Source: Bordetella parapertussis
Lineage (GTDB): Bacteria > Pseudomonadota > Gammaproteobacteria > Burkholderiales > SG8-41
Assembly (NCBI GenBank): GCA_945906935.1
Contig: CAMDSO010000007.1
Location: forward strand, 1 to 64,000
Length of the DNA stretch: 64,000 nt
Reading direction: 5' to 3'
Positions 1 to 9,577 of the stretch are shown piece after piece. The notes beneath the pieces are model-generated. The model was given only the letters and a program-made list of their open reading frames with translations, was not told the DNA's origin and ran no database searches. The translations under genes were made by a program, and so were the position numbers. Positions within the stretch are counted from its first letter, which is position 1. Each line of letters opens with the position of its first letter.

Positions 1-624
1 TTTTCCGGCGTCCAGCAAAAGGTTCTAGGCCTGTTGTTTGGGCATCCTGATCGCTCGTTCTACTCCAATGAGATCGCACGATTGGGCAAAACGGGAAACG
101 GCTCCTTGCAGCGAGAACTCGCCCGCCTGACGGCCTCGGGTCTTGTTGAAATGACGGTGATCGGCCGCCAAAAACACTACCAAGCAAACCATAAAAGTGT
201 TTTATATCATGAGATTAGATCAATAACCCTAAAAACATTCGGGCTTGCCGACGTGCTGCGCGACGCATTGCAAAGTCACCTTTCAAAAATTCGATATGCG
301 TTTATTTTTGGCTCGATCGCCAAAGGCACGGATAACACGGACAGCGACATCGACGTCATGGTGATTGCCGACGGTCTTGGCTACAGCGAACTCTTTGAAA
401 GCCTGACCAAAGCCGAGAGCCTGCTCGACCGTAAAGTCAGCCCCACCCTTTATGCGCCCGCTGATTTTCTGCGCAAAAAAAACAATGACAATCACTTTGT
501 CACCCGCGTGCTTGAACAACCCAAAATAGACCTGCTGGGAGAAGAAGATGCCATCGAATCAGGAAAGCCTGCAGAACCTGCTGAAGATCGGCCAGCTCAA
601 AGCGGAGCCCCCGAGTCAGTCTGA
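1..624 (+). CDS. Winged-helix / MNT-type nucleotidyltransferase domain protein (5' end outside window)
   Basis: Frame is open to base 1 (FSGVQQKVLGLLFGHPDRSF...). N-terminal wHTH-like segment followed by the nucleotidyltransferase motif FGSIAKGTDNTDSDIDVMV (GS-x-DxD). Confidence 0.8.
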   Translation, partial: FSGVQQKVLGLLFGHPDRSFYSNEIARLGKTGNGSLQRELARLTASGLVEMTVIGRQKHYQANHKSVLYHEIRSITLKTFGLADVLRDALQSHLSKIRYAFIFGSIAKGTDNTDSDIDVMVIADGLGYSELFESLTKAESLLDRKVSPTLYAPADFLRKKNNDNHFVTRVLEQPKIDLLGEEDAIESGKPAEPAEDRPAQSGAPESV

Positions 625-982
625 ATTTAACGGGTTGGTCAAAGCGGCCGCCAATCGACTCAGGGATGCCGAAAATCCTGCCAACAGCGCGGACAGCCGC
701 TTTACGCTGTCCTACGACGCCGCACACTCGCTCGCCCTCGCCGCGCTGCGCTGGCATGGCTATCGCACAGCCGACCGATACACGGTGTTTCAGGCCCTGC
801 CACATACCTTGTCATTTTCTACACCACGATGGCGGTTTCTCGATGACTGCCATCGAAGGCGCAACATTGTGCTCTACGACGGCGATCTCATTGAAGACGA
901 ACCGCTGATCGAGGCATTAATCGTTGTCACCCGGGAATTGCTCGCGGCAGTCGGCCGACTGGGGCCCGTACCGTCTTCGTGA
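548..982 (+). CDS. HEPN-like protein, putative partner of the upstream MNT protein
   Basis: Start overlaps the upstream nucleotidyltransferase ORF by 77 nt. Small helical protein with CHRRRNIVLYDG motif resembling HEPN partners of MNT proteins. Confidence 0.6.
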   Translation: MPSNQESLQNLLKIGQLKAEPPSQSEFNGLVKAAANRLRDAENPANSADSRFTLSYDAAHSLALAALRWHGYRTADRYTVFQALPHTLSFSTPRWRFLDDCHRRRNIVLYDGDLIEDEPLIEALIVVTRELLAAVGRLGPVPSS

Positions 983-1094
983 AGCGTATCGGAAGCTGAA
1001 GAAACCCGTCAGTGCGAATTTTCAGCAAGCTGCGAGATCAAGCTCGCGATACAATTTTGCGCTTCCTCGATCTGGAATCAGCCCAGGCCCGCCA

Positions 1095-4000
1095 CTAACG
1101 CGCCAGCGCATCCCACATTTTTTTCAAACGCTTGACCGACACCGGCATCGGTGTCTTCAGTTCCTGCGCGAACAGCGAGACGCGCAATTCTTCGATCTGC
1201 CAGCGAAAGTCTTCCAAGCGCGCGTCGCCCAGCCCCGCCTTGCGCAGTTTTTCTTCGCGCTCGGCATAGAGCCTCCATAACGCAGCGATCTCGACGGCGT
1301 GACGGTCGTCGCGCTCGGCGTTGGCGCCGTATTTATCGATACGCAGTTGCATGCCTTTGAGATAACGCGGCAGATGCTGCAACTGTTCCCACGGCGTGGC
1401 GGTGAAGAAGCCTTTGTAGACCAGCCGCGGCAATTGCGCCCGCACATCGGCCACCACGCGATTAAGCGGGCCCTTGGCGGCGCCGGCTTTTTGCAGCGCC
1501 AGATGATATTCCTGCGCGATCGCCGTAAAGAGGCGGCAGGCCGCGGGCGACACCGCCGGCAACCGCGTGCGCGCGCGGCCTTTGAGTGTTTCATAGGCTT
1601 TTTGATTGCGCGGCAGTTCGTCTTCACCGATAAACGCGCGATCGGCGATAGCGTCGACGAGGTCTTCCTTCAACTCCTCGGCAGCGGCCGCGTTGCGCAA
1701 CTGGATCAAGGGTTGCGTCAGCCCGCCCACCACCTTGAGGAGATTGCGCATCTGCTCTTTAAGTTCGAGCCGCAGCAGACGAACGACGCCGGCACGTGTC
1801 GATTGATCGGCGGCGGCACGCACATCGAACAAGCGAATCGAGACACTTTCTTTTTCATCAACCAGCGCCGGATAGCCGGTGAGCTTGCGGCCGTCACGCG
1901 TAAAGGTGATCTGTTCGGGCAGGTCGCCGATATCCCAGGCCGTGATGCCGGCGCGCTCGACACCGGGTTCGGCAATGCTAAAAGTGAGCTGCGCGGCCTG
2001 CCCGAGTTCAGCTTTGAGTGTGGCAAGGTCGCGCCCCATCGCCAGTTCGCGAGCGGTCTCATCGATCACGCGGTAGTTCATTTTGAGATGTGGCGGTACG
2101 TCCGCCTTGTCCCAGTCTTCGCTGCTAATCGGCGCGCCGATCTTGCGGTGCGCATAGCGCGTCAAGGCATCGACCAGACTGGCGGCGGTTTTTTTCTCTT
2201 CGGCCTCGACGAGAAATTCCGTTACGCTGTCGGGAACCGGCACGAAGTGACGGCGCAGTTGTTTCGGCAGCCCCTTTAAATAGGCGGCGACCTTGTCGCG
2301 AATCATGCCGGGCACCAACCAGTCAAAACGCGCCGCATCAAGTTGATTCAGAAGCGCCAGCGGCACACTCAAGGTGACGCCATCGAGCGAATGTGTGGGT
2401 TCAAAACGATACGCGAGATTGAGATAGACCTCGCCCACGGCAACCCGCCCTGGAAACTGTGCCTCACTGACATCGGTGGCCGCATGGCGCATCAGAAACT
2501 CACGCGTCATGTAGAGCAGCTTGGGCTGGGTCGCTTCAACCTGTTTGCGCCATTGCTCGAAGGCCGCGCCGTTGTAGATACCGGCGGGCACCAGCGCATC
2601 ATAAAACTCGAACAAGGCCTGCTCATCGACCAGCACATCGGGACGCCGCGCCTTGTGTTCGAGTTCGCGAATCTCCGCGATCAAACGCTGGTTATGAGCG
2701 AGAAACGGCGCCTTGGTATCGAATTCACCGGTGGCCAGCCCCTCGCGGATAAACACCTCGCGTGCCTCGACCGGATTGATCGGGCCGTAATGCACACGCC
2801 GCCGCGACACTAGGGTCAGGCCGTAGAGCGTGACCCGCTCCCAGGCGTTGACCATCGCGCGCTTGCGCTCCCAATGCGGATCAAAGTAGTGCCGCTTGAC
2901 CAGATGGGAGGCCACACCCTCGACCCATTCCGGTTCGATCTTCGCCGCGCCGCGCGCATAGAGGCGCGTGGTTTCAGTCAGTTCAGCCGCCACCACCCAT
3001 TTCGGCTTGCTCTTCTTCAGCCCCGAGCCCGGAAAGATCGCAAACTTGATGGCACGCGCGCCGAGATAGACGTCGCCCTCCTCGGTTTTCATACCGATAT
3101 TACCGAGCAAGCCAGCGAGCAAGGCGCGATGAATCTGCTCGTAACTGGCGGGCGTTTCATTGAAGACCACCCCCATCTCGGCGACCTGCACATGCAGCTG
3201 GCCGTGCACATCGCGCCATTCACGCATGCGACGCGGCGACAAAAATGTGGCGTGCAAATCTTCGAGCAGGCGGCGCTTTGATTTTTTGTGTTTGAGCGCC
3301 TCAGCGTACCACTCCCACATTTTGAGGTAGGCGACAAAGTCGGAGCGCTCGTCATTGAATTTCGCATGCGCCTGATCGGCAGCCGCGGCCCGCTCATAAG
3401 GGCGATCGCGCGGATCCTGAATTTCCAGCGCCGAGGCGATGATCAACATTTCTGTCGTGCAACGATGCTCATCGGCGGCGATAATCATGCGCGATATCCG
3501 CGGATCAATCGGAAACTTCGCCAGACGCCAGCCTATCCTGGTCAGTTCGTTGCGCTCATCGACGGCACCGAGTTCCGACAACAACTGATAGCCGTCAGCA
3601 ATCATGCGCGAGCCGGGCGCTTCAAGAAAGGGGAAATCCTCGACGTTGCCGATCTTCAGCGCCTTCATGCGCAGGATCACGGACGCCAGCGACGAGCGCA
3701 GGATTTCCGGGTCGGTGAATTCGGGCCGCAGTTTGTAATCATCTTCGGCGTAGAGCCGTATGCACACCCCGGCGGCGACGCGACCGCAACGGCCGGCACG
3801 CTGGTTAGCCGAGGCGCGTGAAATGTTTTCAGTCTGCAGTTGCTCGACCTTGTTGCGATAGCTGTAACGGTTGATGCGCGCAAGCCCGCTGTCGATCACA
3901 TAACGGATGCCCGGCACGGTGAGCGAGGTTTCCGCCACATTGGTGGCGAGCACGATGCGGCGTCCGCCGGCGGGCTTGAACACGCGCTCCTGCTCTTCAA

Positions 4001-4841
4001 ACGACAACCGTGCGTAGAGCGGCAGAATTTCTGCGCCCTGCGGATGATGCTTGCGCAACAGTTCGGCGGTGTCACGGATCTCACGTTCACCCGGCAGGAA
4101 AATCAGAATGTCGCCGCCGGCGCGTTCGCGCGCGAGTTCGTCAACCGCATCGAGGATGGCCTGCCCCGGCTCCTCTTCTTCGTCTTCGTCGAGTTTCGGC
4201 GGGTGGTAGCGCAGCTCCACCGGATAAAGTCGGCCGCTCACTTCAATCACCGGTGCGGGCGTGCCGCCGCTGGCGAAGTGTTCGGCAAAGCGTCCGGCAT
4301 CGATGGTGGCCGAGGTCACGATCAATTTAAGATCGGGGCGTTGCGGCAGCACCCGTCTGAGATAGCCGAGCAGAAAGTCAATGTTGAGGCTGCGTTCATG
4401 CGCCTCGTCGATGATCAGCGTGTCATAGGCTTGCAACAGCCGGTCGCCCTGCGTCTCGGCGAGCAGTATGCCGTCGGTCATCACCTTGATATAAGTGTCG
4501 CGCGAGACCTTGTCGGAAAAACGCACCTTGTAGCCGACCGCATGGCCCAACGGTGTATTGAGTTCGGCCGCCACGCGTGTGGCTACCGTGCGCGCAGCGA
4601 TACGCCGCGGTTGCGTGTGACCGATCAGACCAGAGACGCCGCGCTTTAAATCAAGACAGATTTTCGGCAGCTGGGTGGTTTTGCCCGAACCGGTTTCACC
4701 GCAGACGATGACCACCTGGTTTTCCGCAATCGCGCGTGCGATCTCCTCGCGCCGCCCCACTACCGGTAAATCTTCCGGGTAGGTCGGGCGTGGCAAGGCG
4801 GCGAGGCGCCGTTCCAGATCAGCAGGTTGAAGTCGGCTCAT
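1095..4841 (-). CDS. hrpA: ATP-dependent RNA helicase HrpA (DEAH box)
   Basis: GETGSGKTTQLPKICL, DEAHERSLN, SATIDAGRF, NQRAGRCGR motifs and long HrpA-type C-terminal region. Start chosen at MSRLQPADLERRL rather than the longer ORF start. Confidence 0.95.
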   Translation of the reverse strand: MSRLQPADLERRLAALPRPTYPEDLPVVGRREEIARAIAENQVVIVCGETGSGKTTQLPKICLDLKRGVSGLIGHTQPRRIAARTVATRVAAELNTPLGHAVGYKVRFSDKVSRDTYIKVMTDGILLAETQGDRLLQAYDTLIIDEAHERSLNIDFLLGYLRRVLPQRPDLKLIVTSATIDAGRFAEHFASGGTPAPVIEVSGRLYPVELRYHPPKLDEDEEEEPGQAILDAVDELARERAGGDILIFLPGEREIRDTAELLRKHHPQGAEILPLYARLSFEEQERVFKPAGGRRIVLATNVAETSLTVPGIRYVIDSGLARINRYSYRNKVEQLQTENISRASANQRAGRCGRVAAGVCIRLYAEDDYKLRPEFTDPEILRSSLASVILRMKALKIGNVEDFPFLEAPGSRMIADGYQLLSELGAVDERNELTRIGWRLAKFPIDPRISRMIIAADEHRCTTEMLIIASALEIQDPRDRPYERAAAADQAHAKFNDERSDFVAYLKMWEWYAEALKHKKSKRRLLEDLHATFLSPRRMREWRDVHGQLHVQVAEMGVVFNETPASYEQIHRALLAGLLGNIGMKTEEGDVYLGARAIKFAIFPGSGLKKSKPKWVVAAELTETTRLYARGAAKIEPEWVEGVASHLVKRHYFDPHWERKRAMVNAWERVTLYGLTLVSRRRVHYGPINPVEAREVFIREGLATGEFDTKAPFLAHNQRLIAEIRELEHKARRPDVLVDEQALFEFYDALVPAGIYNGAAFEQWRKQVEATQPKLLYMTREFLMRHAATDVSEAQFPGRVAVGEVYLNLAYRFEPTHSLDGVTLSVPLALLNQLDAARFDWLVPGMIRDKVAAYLKGLPKQLRRHFVPVPDSVTEFLVEAEEKKTAASLVDALTRYAHRKIGAPISSEDWDKADVPPHLKMNYRVIDETARELAMGRDLATLKAELGQAAQLTFSIAEPGVERAGITAWDIGDLPEQITFTRDGRKLTGYPALVDEKESVSIRLFDVRAAADQSTRAGVVRLLRLELKEQMRNLLKVVGGLTQPLIQLRNAAAAEELKEDLVDAIADRAFIGEDELPRNQKAYETLKGRARTRLPAVSPAACRLFTAIAQEYHLALQKAGAAKGPLNRVVADVRAQLPRLVYKGFFTATPWEQLQHLPRYLKGMQLRIDKYGANAERDDRHAVEIAALWRLYAEREEKLRKAGLGDARLEDFRWQIEELRVSLFAQELKTPMPVSVKRLKKMWDALAR

Positions 4842-5160
4842 GGCGCGGCGGATTGTAGCGCAATGACGGTGACGAAAAGCTTGATCGTCAGGGCCAACCG
4901 GATGGCGGGGATGGTGTGTATGGCCACGCTCAAACGCAATGCAATGCGGAAATCGTATTGGCGGAATACGCCGCGCTTCTTCAGAGCGACCGGACCACAC
5001 GAATGGTGATTAGAGACGTCCTTCCACCTTCATGGGGGAAGGTCAGGACGGGGGTGAAAACACAGGCGCGACTTTTAATGCCCGGGAAATTTCAACGCTG
5101 CCCCTCTCACCCCCGCCCTCGCCCACAAGAGGAGAGGGCGCAAACCCCGACCAGCAATGC

Positions 5161-5790
5161 TCAGTACTTGAGCGCCGGATTCAAACTATAAACACCGGTC
5201 AGCGTCGCTTCGGCCAACACATGACTTTTGATTGCGGCGCGCACCTCCAGGCCTTTGAACACGCCTTCGATCGGGCAACGTACAACGTCCAGCGCATACA
5301 AGGTGAACACATAGTGATGCAGGATCTCATCGTTCCACGGCGGGCAGCAACCGTCATAGCCATGATAATTGCCCGCCATGTCGGGATCACTGGCAAACCA
5401 GCCGGTGTAATCGTTGATGCCCTGACGCGTGCCGCGCGGCCCGGCGGGCCCGGGCTTGCCGTGCGCCGTGACGCCATCTGAGAACTCGCCCGCCGCAATA
5501 CTGTGCGCGTCCGCCGGCAGATCGACCAACACCCAGTGATAAAAATCAACCCGCGGCAGCGTGGCGGCGATGCTGCGCCCCTCACGGTTGACGTCGTCCC
5601 CCACGCTGGGCACATCGTAATCGTGGCACAGCAATACAAACGAACGCACGCCAGCGGGTACCTCGCTCCACGCCAGTTGCGGATTACGGTTTTTCGACAT
5701 CGCCAGGTGCTTGACCGGATCAATCACACAAAACGCGTATTCGCCGGCAATCACGCCGTTATTCTGAAAACCAGAACTGACCAGTTTCAT
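5161..5790 (-). CDS. YbhB/YbcL (PEBP/Raf kinase inhibitor-like) family protein
   Basis: NPQLAWSEVPAGVRSFVLLCHDYDVP, DYTGWF, GYDGCCPPWNDEILHHYVFTLYALD, typical of the PEBP family. Confidence 0.9.
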   Translation of the reverse strand: MKLVSSGFQNNGVIAGEYAFCVIDPVKHLAMSKNRNPQLAWSEVPAGVRSFVLLCHDYDVPSVGDDVNREGRSIAATLPRVDFYHWVLVDLPADAHSIAAGEFSDGVTAHGKPGPAGPRGTRQGINDYTGWFASDPDMAGNYHGYDGCCPPWNDEILHHYVFTLYALDVVRCPIEGVFKGLEVRAAIKSHVLAEATLTGVYSLNPALKY

Positions 5791-5855
5791 TGCTGCCTCC
5801 GCACGTTAAACATTGACACGATTATAACCATGACCCCACCGCCAGCCACCCGCAT

Positions 5856-6887
5856 TCAAGGTGCAGCCAGTTGCGCCTCGCGCGTCTCTTTGGGTAGCGC
5901 GGCCAGACGTCTTGCCTCGGCGTAAAAAGCGGTGAAGTCGCCGTTGCCGCGTGCAAACACACGCTGCAGCGCGGGCAGCCAGGCGTGATAAAGCGTGAAC
6001 GCAGCAAGCTGAGCGTTGTTAAGCCCGGCAAACAGCGCATCGTAACCGGCATAGCCGTTCCAGCCCGTCTTGAGCACAAGATAGCGTTGTTGCGCGTCGG
6101 CCAGGCTCTCTGCCTTGCGCTCGCGCATGAAGTCCGGCGCGATCCTCAACCGGTAGAGTGAGGCAAGTTCCGATCGTACCGACTGCAACAACGCGGACAC
6201 CGCAGCACGACGCGACGCCGCCTGTGCCGCCGCTTCGCGCATGGCCACATCGCCCTCCTGCGCCAGCCAAAGCTCAAGGCCGGCACTCTCCACCGCCATG
6301 GCGAACGATTCATTGAACTCCGAGTCACCCGGCACATACACCACCTGATGCGCGAGCTCATGAAAAATCAGCCGCGCCAGTTCGTAATCGGGATAATGAA
6401 TAAAGGTGTTGAGCAGCGGATCATCAAACCAGCCGAGCGTCGAATACGCCGGCACACCGGCAACGTGCACATCCAGCCCAGCCTCCCGCAAACCATGGGC
6501 GAAGCCATCGGCAGCCTCTCGCAAAAAATAGCCGCGATACCCCACACAACCGGCAAACGGAAAACACCAGCGTTGCGGTTCCAGTGTCAGCGCGCCAGCG
6601 GCGAATACATTCCACACCACGTAGGGGCGTTGCAGATCGGCATAACTGCGATAGCTCGCGTTATCGGGCAGCTTGAGCGTGTCGATGGCAAATGCGCGGA
6701 TCGCGGCGGCACGTTGCAAACGCCGCTTCAAGACCGGCGCGGTCGCGTCATCAGCCAGTGTGGCGTCCAGCGGACGGCGCGCCGCATTGACCTCCATCTG
6801 CCCCTGCACCGACTGCAGGTAATAGCCGAGATCAGCACAACCACCGAGTAGCAACAGCAAAGCGGCGAACACCGCACGCAAACACAT
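5856..6887 (-). CDS. Putative aminopeptidase, lipoprotein
   Basis: Lipobox (LLLLLGGC) and zinc-protease-like motif ARLIFHELAHQVVYVPGDSEFNESFA, as in predicted bacterial aminopeptidases. Confidence 0.85.
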   Translation of the reverse strand: MCLRAVFAALLLLLGGCADLGYYLQSVQGQMEVNAARRPLDATLADDATAPVLKRRLQRAAAIRAFAIDTLKLPDNASYRSYADLQRPYVVWNVFAAGALTLEPQRWCFPFAGCVGYRGYFLREAADGFAHGLREAGLDVHVAGVPAYSTLGWFDDPLLNTFIHYPDYELARLIFHELAHQVVYVPGDSEFNESFAMAVESAGLELWLAQEGDVAMREAAAQAASRRAAVSALLQSVRSELASLYRLRIAPDFMRERKAESLADAQQRYLVLKTGWNGYAGYDALFAGLNNAQLAAFTLYHAWLPALQRVFARGNGDFTAFYAEARRLAALPKETREAQLAAP

Positions 6888-6903
6888 CGCCAGCCAGACG
6901 CCC

Positions 6904-7545
6904 TCAAGCAGCGTGATCAAAACGCCCCTCGCGCAGGAAGGTGGCGGTTTGCACCGCCACACTATGCGCGAACAACATCCCGGAATGGTTCACGGGCAGG
7001 ACGATGTGATCGCGCGCGCCGGCCAGACGCGTTTCATCGACGGCCACCGCACCGTCATTGGGTTCGGGCAGATCGGGTGCCACCAATAAACCCAGGCCGA
7101 AGGCGTTGCTACCAGCGATGACGCCGATTTCGCGCGCCGAGAAATCGCCCGGCGCTTCACGCGCATACCACTCGGCGAGACTGCGGCCGACGGCCATGCC
7201 GCCGAGTTGATGTTGTGACAAGGCGCGTGCCGCACCGCTGCCGCAAGAAGGTGTGCCGAGCAGGACGATACGCCCCACCAGCAGATCCGGCGCGCATTCG
7301 AGCATGCGGAGAATCACCAGCCCACCCAGGCTATGACCCACCCAGTGCATGCGCGCGTCGCCCTGCTCCCGCGCGTATGCCGCCAGCGCCAGCGCATTTT
7401 CAGTGAGCGTGGGAGCCACCGTCGAATACGAATAGCAGCGCGCGTCGTAGCCCTCTTGCGCCAGATAATGGCGCTGCCATTCCATCACCACGCCGTGCAT
7501 CCACAAGCCGTGCACGAGTATGACTGGCGGCAAAGCGGCACTCAT
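6904..7545 (-). CDS. Alpha/beta hydrolase
   Basis: VILVHGLWMHG oxyanion region and nucleophile elbow WVGHSLGGL. Confidence 0.88.
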   Translation of the reverse strand: MSAALPPVILVHGLWMHGVVMEWQRHYLAQEGYDARCYSYSTVAPTLTENALALAAYAREQGDARMHWVGHSLGGLVILRMLECAPDLLVGRIVLLGTPSCGSGAARALSQHQLGGMAVGRSLAEWYAREAPGDFSAREIGVIAGSNAFGLGLLVAPDLPEPNDGAVAVDETRLAGARDHIVLPVNHSGMLFAHSVAVQTATFLREGRFDHAA

Positions 7546-8168
7546 GCGACGGTCCGCATTCCCTCTTCGAGATGGCTGGCGTCGCCCCAGACGATGATCT
7601 GCCAGGCGCTGCCGTCATGGCGCAGGCGGTTGATGCCGGCGTTGACCAATTCGTGGATGCGCGGCTCTTCAGGCGGAATACCCTTGGCCAGACGGTAGAA
7701 CACATCGAGCACCAATCCGTGGGTGACGATCGCCACCTGTTGTTGCGGATGGCGCGCAATAATCTCATCCATGCAAGCGATGGCGCGTGCGTAAAAAGAC
7801 ACGCCGCTCTCGCCGCGCGGCATCGCAAAATGCTGGTCGCGGCTTTTGAAACACGCGTAATCGTCGGGGTAACGGGCAATCATTTCGTCGCGCGTGAGAC
7901 CTTCGAAGACACCGAAATTACGTTCGCGCAAACGCGGCTCGACGTTGAGACTGTGTCCAGTGGCTGCGGCGACACAACGCGCGGTTTCCTGGGCGCGGCC
8001 GGTATCGCTGCTATAGAGCGCATCAAACGACAGACCCGCCAGGTGTTTCGCCAGCAATTGCGCCTGACGCAAACCCTTTTCGGTCAGCGGGCTGTCGGAA
8101 TGGCCCTGCATGCGGCGTTCGGTGTTCCACACGGTCTGGCCGTGACGTATCAAAATAATTTCGGTCAT
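7542..8168 (-). CDS. Histidine phosphatase family protein (phosphoglycerate mutase-like)
   Basis: MTEIILIRHGQTVWNTERRMQGHSDSPLTEKG, RERNFGVFEGLTRDE, VTHGLVLD. Confidence 0.93.
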   Translation of the reverse strand: MTEIILIRHGQTVWNTERRMQGHSDSPLTEKGLRQAQLLAKHLAGLSFDALYSSDTGRAQETARCVAAATGHSLNVEPRLRERNFGVFEGLTRDEMIARYPDDYACFKSRDQHFAMPRGESGVSFYARAIACMDEIIARHPQQQVAIVTHGLVLDVFYRLAKGIPPEEPRIHELVNAGINRLRHDGSAWQIIVWGDASHLEEGMRTVA

Positions 8169-8267
8169 TTCATACCCATCACAAACGGATCGTCTTGATG
8201 CCGCTACCACGGCGGAGCGGGTGCGCAGCGATTATAGGACAGGCCGCTTCTGTATACTGCGCCTACC

Positions 8268-9008
8268 ATGCCATTTGAATTACACCACCTGCTGCTGATC
8301 GCAACCATCGCCTTCGCCGCCTATGTACTGCTGGCGCTGTCGGGCTTCGGTTCGAATCTGGTGACGGTGCCACTGCTCGGGCACCTGTTTCCGCTGACCT
8401 ATGTGATGCCGATGCTCGCCATCCTCGACTTCAGCGCATCGATGCGGATCAGTTTTCAATCGCGCGGCCACCTGCTAAAGGGCGAGTTGTGGTGGCTGCT
8501 GCCCAGCCTGGGCGCCGGCATCGCCGCCGGCACCACCTTGCTGGTCAATCTGCCGCCGGCGGTGACGATGGGTACGCTCGGCGCGGCCATCCTCGCCTAT
8601 GGGCTGTATTCCTACAAGGAACGCACCGTCGCCTTCCGCCTGCCGCAATGGGCTGCGGTGCCCTGCGGCATCGCCGGTGGCGTGCTCTCGGCGCTGTTCG
8701 GCACCGGTGGGCCGGTTTATGTCACCTATCTGGCGGCGCGCGGGCATGATCCGCGGGCGATCCGCTCCACGATCACGGTATTGCTGACCCTCACAGCATT
8801 CACGCGCATCGGCATCTATCTGCTCTACGGCTTGTATGCGCAGGACAATGTGCTCTGGTATGCGCTGGGCGCCGCACCCGCCATGTTGGCCGGCGTCTGG
8901 CTCGGCCACCATCTGCATTTGAATCTATCGAAACAGCGGCTGCTGCAATGTCTCTCGCTGCTGCTGATCGCCAGCGGCCTGTCGTTGCTGGTACGCGCCG
9001 CCGCCTGA
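8268..9008 (+). CDS. Sulfite exporter TauE/SafE family protein
   Basis: Multi-TM protein with GFGSNLVTVPLLGHLFPLTYVMP and ALFGTGGPVYVTYLAARG motifs. Confidence 0.88.
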   Translation: MPFELHHLLLIATIAFAAYVLLALSGFGSNLVTVPLLGHLFPLTYVMPMLAILDFSASMRISFQSRGHLLKGELWWLLPSLGAGIAAGTTLLVNLPPAVTMGTLGAAILAYGLYSYKERTVAFRLPQWAAVPCGIAGGVLSALFGTGGPVYVTYLAARGHDPRAIRSTITVLLTLTAFTRIGIYLLYGLYAQDNVLWYALGAAPAMLAGVWLGHHLHLNLSKQRLLQCLSLLLIASGLSLLVRAAA

Positions 9009-9014
9009 CATAAA

Positions 9015-9045
9015 AAAGCCGCGTCATCGTCGATGACGCGGCTTT
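9015..9045. terminator. Rho-independent, probably bidirectional terminator
   Basis: AAAGCCGCGTCATCGTCGATGACGCGGCTTT near-perfect hairpin between convergent genes. Confidence 0.85.
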
Positions 9046-9062
9046 GATACAACCGACCAGAG

Positions 9063-9455
9063 TTACTTTTTACCCTTGTGGTCAGCGTGTGCGGCCTTCT
9101 CGTCATGGTGCGACTTCTTTGCATCATGATGCGCTTTCTTTTGGTCCTGATGCATCTGCTGCGTGTCTTTCTTCAGTTCGGCGCGATCGGCTTTTAATTT
9201 CTCGCGATCGGCTTTCACCGCCTCTTTGTTACCGTCCTTGCTGTCGGCCTTGATTTGATCGCGATCAGCCTTGATCGCCGCCTTGTCCTGCCGCACGGCT
9301 TGCTGATCGGCCTTGGCCTTGTCACGTTCGACCTTAACGGCGTCCTTGCCCAGAGCGGCCGGCGCGGTCTGTGCGGTCTGTGCGGTCTGTGCGGCAACCG
9401 GCAACGCGAAAGCACCGGCGAGCATGATGGCGGCAATTGCATGGGGTATCTTCAC
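9063..9455 (-). CDS. Exported Lys/Asp/Ala-rich repetitive protein (GTG start)
   Basis: Signal peptide VKIPHAIAAIMLAGAFALPVAAQ, then low-complexity KADRDQIKADSKD/HHDAKKSHHDEKAAHADHKGKK. RBS-like ggag before GTG. Confidence 0.65.
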   Translation of the reverse strand: MKIPHAIAAIMLAGAFALPVAAQTAQTAQTAPAALGKDAVKVERDKAKADQQAVRQDKAAIKADRDQIKADSKDGNKEAVKADREKLKADRAELKKDTQQMHQDQKKAHHDAKKSHHDEKAAHADHKGKK

Positions 9456-9577
9456 TTGATCTCCTCGTGTGTGGCGGAGCGGACCGCCTGTAGACATTAA
9501 CGTGATGCGTCGCCGGCGGTTGACGTTGCGCGCGCTGTTAAGACTACTGTTACGCGTGATCAGTGTGCCCGGCGTGC

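Noticed and set aside
1299-4649. Several plus-strand ORFs (326, 177 and 269 aa) across hrpA
   Set aside because: Shadow ORFs inside a continuous helicase gene.
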